From: Caldilineaceae bacterium
GTDB taxonomy: Bacteria > Chloroflexota > Anaerolineae > Caldilineales > Caldilineaceae
DNA: 11,706 nucleotides
Assembly: GCA_024643705.1 (NCBI GenBank)
Contig: JAHEML010000034.1
Location: 1-11,706, forward strand
Direction of reading: 5' to 3'
In this document: positions 8,711 to 11,706 of the stretch, one piece after another
Position numbering within the stretch: the first letter of the stretch is position 1
Layout of the letters: each line of letters begins with the position of its first letter
Position numbers and translations under genes: made by a program
Notes under the pieces: model-generated
Databases searched by the model: none
What the model was told of the DNA's origin: nothing
The model's input: only the letters and a program-made list of their open reading frames with translations

Positions 8711-9754
8711 ATGGCAGACGAAAAAAGCCCCCGCCCCGCGGTGGAAGAAGTGATGATTATCGGCAGCGGGCCAGCCGGTTGGACAGCAGGCCTTTACACA
8801 GCCCGGGCCAATCTCAACCCATTGCTCATCACCGGCAATGACTACGGCGGCCAGGTGAGCATTACCTACGAAGTAGAGAACTATCCCGGCTTTCCCGAAG
8901 CGCTCAGTGGGCCAGAGCTGGTGGAAAAGATGAAAGAACAGGCCGAGAAATTTGGATTGACAGTCGAATACGATCATGTGTCGGAGATTGTGACCAACCA
9001 GCATCCCTTTGTTGTGCGCACGGTGAATGGCAAGGAATACAAGGCCAAGTCACTGATCCTTTGCACAGGGGCACGCCCCCGCTTTTTGCAGGTGCCGGGC
9101 GAAAAGGAGATGACCGGCAAGGGCGTCAGCTATTGCGCCACTTGTGATGGATTCTTCTTCCGGGGCAAAGACCTGGTTGTAGTTGGTGGCGGTGACAGCG
9201 CAGTGGAAGAGGGGCTGTTCCTGACCAAATTTGCCACCAAAGTACGCATCATCCACCGGCGCGACGAGCTTCGGGCCAGCAAAATTTTACAAGACCGGGC
9301 CTATGCCAACGACAAGATCGAGTTTGTGTGGAATACAGTTGTCAGTTCGATCAACGGCAATGGCTCTGTGCAGGGCATCAGCACAAAGAATGTGGTCACG
9401 GGTGAGGAGCAAGAACTGAAGACCGACGGAGTCTTTGTCTATGTGGGTCACCTGCCCAACAACGATCTATACCACGGCAAGCTGCATTTGGACGAAGACG
9501 GCCATCTGATCACCGATAAGAAGCTGCGCACGAATGTGCCGGGCATTTTTGCCGCAGGCGAGATTCAGGACAAGGTCTTCAAACAGGTGGCGACGAGCGT
9601 GGGCCAGGGCTGCGCTGCGGCCATGCAAACCGAAAAGTTTCTGGCCGAATTAGAGTCGGAAGGCTATCCGGGCGTGGATGTGGACGCCAGAGAATTCCCA
9701 AGCTACGGGGCATTTGTACCTCAAGTGACCGAAAAAGAATTGGTGCCGGCCTGA
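8711..9754 (+). CDS. trxB: Thioredoxin-disulfide reductase
   Basis: The 347-residue flavoprotein passes electrons from NADPH through FAD to the disulfide of thioredoxin in the cytosol. Seen in order are the FAD-binding GSGPAG (18-23), the family ENYPGF segment, the redox-active Cys142-Ala-Thr-Cys145-Asp-Gly, the NADPH Rossmann motif GGGDSA (159-164) with HRRDELR (182-188) whose arginines favour NADPH, and the second FAD motif FAAGEIQD (280-287). Most relatives have Asp where Glu284 stands. The fold should end near AAMQTEKFL; about 30 further residues form an unusual C-terminal tail. GAGGAGGA (8697-8704), six bases before the ATG, is a near-ideal Shine-Dalgarno. The gene has its own promoter and a strong terminator downstream, so it is probably monocistronic. 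A ferredoxin/flavodoxin-NADP reductase of the same fold is excluded by the CATC motif. Confidence 0.95.
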   Translation: MADEKSPRPAVEEVMIIGSGPAGWTAGLYTARANLNPLLITGNDYGGQVSITYEVENYPGFPEALSGPELVEKMKEQAEKFGLTVEYDHVSEIVTNQHPFVVRTVNGKEYKAKSLILCTGARPRFLQVPGEKEMTGKGVSYCATCDGFFFRGKDLVVVGGGDSAVEEGLFLTKFATKVRIIHRRDELRASKILQDRAYANDKIEFVWNTVVSSINGNGSVQGISTKNVVTGEEQELKTDGVFVYVGHLPNNDLYHGKLHLDEDGHLITDKKLRTNVPGIFAAGEIQDKVFKQVATSVGQGCAAAMQTEKFLAELESEGYPGVDVDAREFPSYGAFVPQVTEKELVPA

Positions 9755-9779
9755 ATCAACGGTCTTGGCCCAACTGAAA

Positions 9780-9824
9780 GAACGAAAGAAGGTCCTGTCG
9801 CTATGACGGGGCCTTTTTTCGTTC
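9780..9824. terminator. Terminator hairpin between convergent trxB and the MFS gene
   Basis: A 20-bp stem with a 5-base loop (GCTAT, 9800-9804) pairs 9780-9799 with 9805-9824 with only G-T wobbles, no mismatches. The inner G/C-rich part ends in TTTTTT (9814-9819) on the plus strand, a classical intrinsic terminator for trxB. The outer A/T-rich part gives a T-rich tail (TTCTTTCGTTC) on the other strand, so the same hairpin can also terminate the minus-strand transcript that ends at 9851. Confidence 0.9.
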
Positions 9825-9850
9825 ATACGACTGGCAACCCTATTTCTGCC

Positions 9851-11032
9851 CTATTCCCGCCAAACCAGCCAGCCCATCACCCCGGCAGCGGGGAGAAAAA
9901 GGGCCAGCATCGCGGTGCTCAGACCGATAGCTTGAGCGAGTAGGCCAAAAAGGATCGGAAGGGGAAGAAAGCCAAAAAGCGAACTCACCGCGGTGACAGC
10001 ACCGGCCCGACCCGGCGCACTGGTCAATGCCCTGGCTTTGCTGATGGGCCAAAACATTGCGAAGAAAAAGGTAAGTGGAACCATCAGAAGAAAGCGGCTG
10101 ATCACACCCGGCACGAACAGCCACAGGGGAAAAAGCAGGGCCACCGCGACTGTCACCACCCGCAGTACATGGCCCGTGTCCGAGCGCGCCCGCCAGCGAT
10201 CCAGCACCAGCAAGCTGACAATGCCCACCCCCATTTCCGCTGCCACATAAATGCCCACCACCCCCTGGGACATCCCCACCTCTTGCGCCAGCCAGACGGT
10301 TTTCAGCACAAAGGGGGTTTCTAACACCTCCAACACAAAGAGAAAGATCAGCCAGCGCCGGGCTTGCCGGTTGGCGAGAACCTCGCGCATATTGCCCATC
10401 AAAGTGTGCCAGAGCGGGGTGTCCATCTCCTTTTGCCCATGGGCCGAGCGGGGGAAGCCTGTGCGCAGGATCAGCCCCGCATAGACCAGGGCACTGCCGC
10501 CCATGCTCACCAGCAGCCAGCGCCAATCCAACCCCAGCCAAAAGACCAGCGCCACCAGCAGGGGAGCCAAAGCTGCGCCGATGGTATCGAAGAGAACCGA
10601 GCGGGTGTAGGCACGATCCGGCACAGTCGGGTAGGCTTCCACCACCAGCACATCCCCTGTGTGGGTCAATGGCCCCCCAGCCGCGCCATAGAGGGCATAG
10701 GCCAGGAGAAGCAACCCAAAGGTAGGGGCCAACCCCATGCAGAGAATAGAAAGTCCAATGCCCACCGCGCCCAACCCCATCAGCCATTTGCGATCCCACA
10801 CGTCCAGCAGCAGACCGTGAACAGGATCGATTACCTGGCTGACCCAAAGCATGGTCTGGCGCAGAAGGGCTACCTGGGCCAACGACAGCCCCAACAGTTG
10901 CTGAATTGTAGGCATAAGGACATCGGGCAGGCCGCTCATTAGCTCGTCGCTAAAGCGGCCACCATAAGCCAACATAACCTGAAGGGTGGAAAAGTTGGGC
11001 GAGCGGGGTAGAGAAAAACGGGATGGGGTCAT
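9851..11032 (-). CDS. Major facilitator superfamily (MFS) transporter
   Basis: The 393-residue inner-membrane protein is rich in long hydrophobic helices, consistent with the 12-segment MFS fold. The first helix lies around residues 16-40. After it comes a motif-A-like loop between helices 2 and 3, GLLLDVWDRK (73-82; the G-x-x-x-D-x-x-x-R-K pattern). A Lys/Glu/Gln-containing cytoplasmic stretch near the middle (HGQKEMDTPLW) separates the two six-helix halves, and LVLDRWRAR marks the equivalent loop of the second half. The N-terminal helix pattern faintly recalls fosmidomycin-resistance-type exporters, but the substrate cannot be inferred. The ATG at 11032 is chosen because the longer frame opens with a TTG (11101) inside an inverted repeat; neither start has a clear Shine-Dalgarno. 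It follows the DUF362 gene on the same strand by 85 bases and may be co-transcribed. Confidence 0.85.
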   Translation of the reverse strand: MTPSRFSLPRSPNFSTLQVMLAYGGRFSDELMSGLPDVLMPTIQQLLGLSLAQVALLRQTMLWVSQVIDPVHGLLLDVWDRKWLMGLGAVGIGLSILCMGLAPTFGLLLLAYALYGAAGGPLTHTGDVLVVEAYPTVPDRAYTRSVLFDTIGAALAPLLVALVFWLGLDWRWLLVSMGGSALVYAGLILRTGFPRSAHGQKEMDTPLWHTLMGNMREVLANRQARRWLIFLFVLEVLETPFVLKTVWLAQEVGMSQGVVGIYVAAEMGVGIVSLLVLDRWRARSDTGHVLRVVTVAVALLFPLWLFVPGVISRFLLMVPLTFFFAMFWPISKARALTSAPGRAGAVTAVSSLFGFLPLPILFGLLAQAIGLSTAMLALFLPAAGVMGWLVWRE

Positions 11033-11042
11033 GGGGATAGAT

Positions 11043-11107
11043 AGGGATTGAGAGATTAGGAGATTGAGAGATGCACCAAGGCTAATCTCCCAATCTCTCA
11101 ATCTCCT
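11043..11107. repeat. Intergenic inverted repeat built from 8-bp units
   Basis: The left arm (11043-11070, units such as GAGATTGA and GAGATTAG) and the right arm (11082-11107) are inverted copies over about 25 bp, with one bulge and one or two differences. The spacer is about 11 bases. The element fills the gap between the DUF362 stop codon (11118-11120) and the MFS start. It has no T-run on either strand, so it is not a classical terminator. Its tandem-unit arms resemble in design, but not in sequence, the heptamer elements before ahcY and metK. Confidence 0.8.
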
Positions 11108-11117
11108 ACTTTACACC

Positions 11118-11706
11118 TTACGCGGGAAGCGGCGCGTAGGCTTTCAGTCGCTCCAAGGTCTGATCATAGATTTCGAAGTGTTCGCCTTCCATCTCCTCCG
11201 GGTCCACATATTTCAGCCACATGGCCTGCTCCGGGTTCTCGCCAGCTAGTTGCCGGCGACTCTCCCGCACGCTTCCATCTGGGCTATGCCACTTTACTTC
11301 GCCTTGTTGCAGCAGGATAAACTCGCCCGCATAGGCATCGTGGAAGAGCTTTTGGTTGTCCCGGTAGTAGAGAGCCTGTTCACACATGGTCCGCAGCCAG
11401 GAATAGCACATCTCGGCGCTGTCTGTCTGAATCGAGTAAAAGCTGCCTTCCGGCTCCCGCTCGATCTCGCTCTGGAAGTCGATTTCGTCCAGGTTTACCG
11501 TGCCGTAGCCGTTGTCAGCGGCCATCTTCACCGAATTGCGATCCCGGTGGAAGGGGGCAATGGGCCAATCGCTTTGGGGATTGTGACCCATTGTGTGCAT
11601 GAGGCAGGCATCGGTAGCGATGACATGATCCCCAGCCATGATGCCGTTGACCTCCCGGCCCTGGTGCACGCCCGTTTTCGCGTCCACGCCACTGTGCCAC
11701 TCCTGA
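11118..11706 (-). CDS. DUF362-family protein, C-terminal part (5' end outside window)
   Basis: The frame reads without a stop from the right edge (QEWHSGVD...) to a TAA at 11118-11120, giving about 195 C-terminal residues; the GTG at 11687 is internal. The segment NGIMAGDHVIATDACLMHTM, followed by GYGTVNLDEIDF, matches the closing part of DUF362 domains (ligand-like Asp residues, 'assigned to a known D-A pair', then G-x-G...L-x-E-I). DUF362 proteins are often linked to iron-sulfur clusters but have no firmly established biochemical role. About 115 further residues follow that domain. They contain two Cys (AEMCYSWLRTMCEQA), an AGEFILLQQGEV strand pair and a very acidic segment VDPEEMEGEHFEIYD. 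The family assignment is by motif and is fairly but not fully secure; no function is claimed. It lies directly upstream of the MFS gene on the same strand. Confidence 0.6.
   Translation of the reverse strand, partial: QEWHSGVDAKTGVHQGREVNGIMAGDHVIATDACLMHTMGHNPQSDWPIAPFHRDRNSVKMAADNGYGTVNLDEIDFQSEIEREPEGSFYSIQTDSAEMCYSWLRTMCEQALYYRDNQKLFHDAYAGEFILLQQGEVKWHSPDGSVRESRRQLAGENPEQAMWLKYVDPEEMEGEHFEIYDQTLERLKAYAPLPA

Noticed and set aside
5509..9754. gcvP-trxB pair as part of a glycine reductase (grd) locus
   Set aside because: No grd genes, no thioredoxin gene and no selenocysteine features are visible; trxB also has an independent promoter.
9840..10847. 335-codon minus-strand frame overlapping the MFS gene
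   Set aside because: It is a Gly/Ala/Arg/Pro-rich alternative frame of the transporter gene; the hydrophobic helices and MFS loop motif are in the other frame.
11033..11101. TTG start at 11101 for the MFS transporter
   Set aside because: The extra 23 codons are translated from the 8-bp-unit inverted repeat and precede the expected N-terminus of the MFS fold.

Overview
The window comes from a moderately GC-rich bacterium whose genes carry ordinary Shine-Dalgarno sites and sigma70-type promoters. A single-chain GcvP, a short 'thermophile/archaeal-type' AhcY without the eukaryotic-type C-terminal tail, and intergenic regions packed with 7-8 bp tandem/inverted repeats would fit a Chloroflexota lineage (Anaerolineae or Caldilineae-like). 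This placement is an inference from gene style, not from a marker gene.

Layout. Positions 1-233 hold the 3' part of a GNAT acetyltransferase. Two methyl-cycle genes follow: ahcY (S-adenosylhomocysteine hydrolase, 448-1728) and metK (S-adenosylmethionine synthase, 1964-3187). Each is preceded by a copy of the same roughly 190-bp structured repeat element (220-411 and 1736-1922). A secreted multidomain lipase-like alpha/beta hydrolase follows (3257-5035). Next comes a complete regulatory unit: a sigma70-like promoter (5107-5135), a tandem glycine riboswitch (5167-5410) and an intrinsic terminator (5411-5441). This unit precedes a strong Shine-Dalgarno site and gcvP, the glycine decarboxylase (5509-8517). 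A second consensus promoter (8586-8614) drives trxB, a thioredoxin reductase (8711-9754). A 20-bp terminator hairpin (9780-9824) separates trxB from two minus-strand genes: an MFS transporter (9851-11032) and the C-terminal part of a DUF362-family protein running off the right edge (11118-11706). A near-perfect inverted repeat of about 25 bp per arm (11043-11107) lies between those two.

How the genes work together. MetK makes SAM, and AhcY removes the SAH left by methyl transfer, so the pair forms two steps of the activated methyl cycle. GcvP decarboxylates glycine and feeds one-carbon units to folate, which ultimately supports methionine and SAM synthesis. Its partners GcvT, GcvH and the lipoamide dehydrogenase are not in the window. 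TrxB has its own promoter and is probably a separate housekeeping redox gene.

The most interesting signal is the pair of homologous structured elements directly upstream of ahcY and metK. They may be copies of a dispersed intergenic repeat (MITE-like) or a shared leader. The sequence alone does not decide between these.
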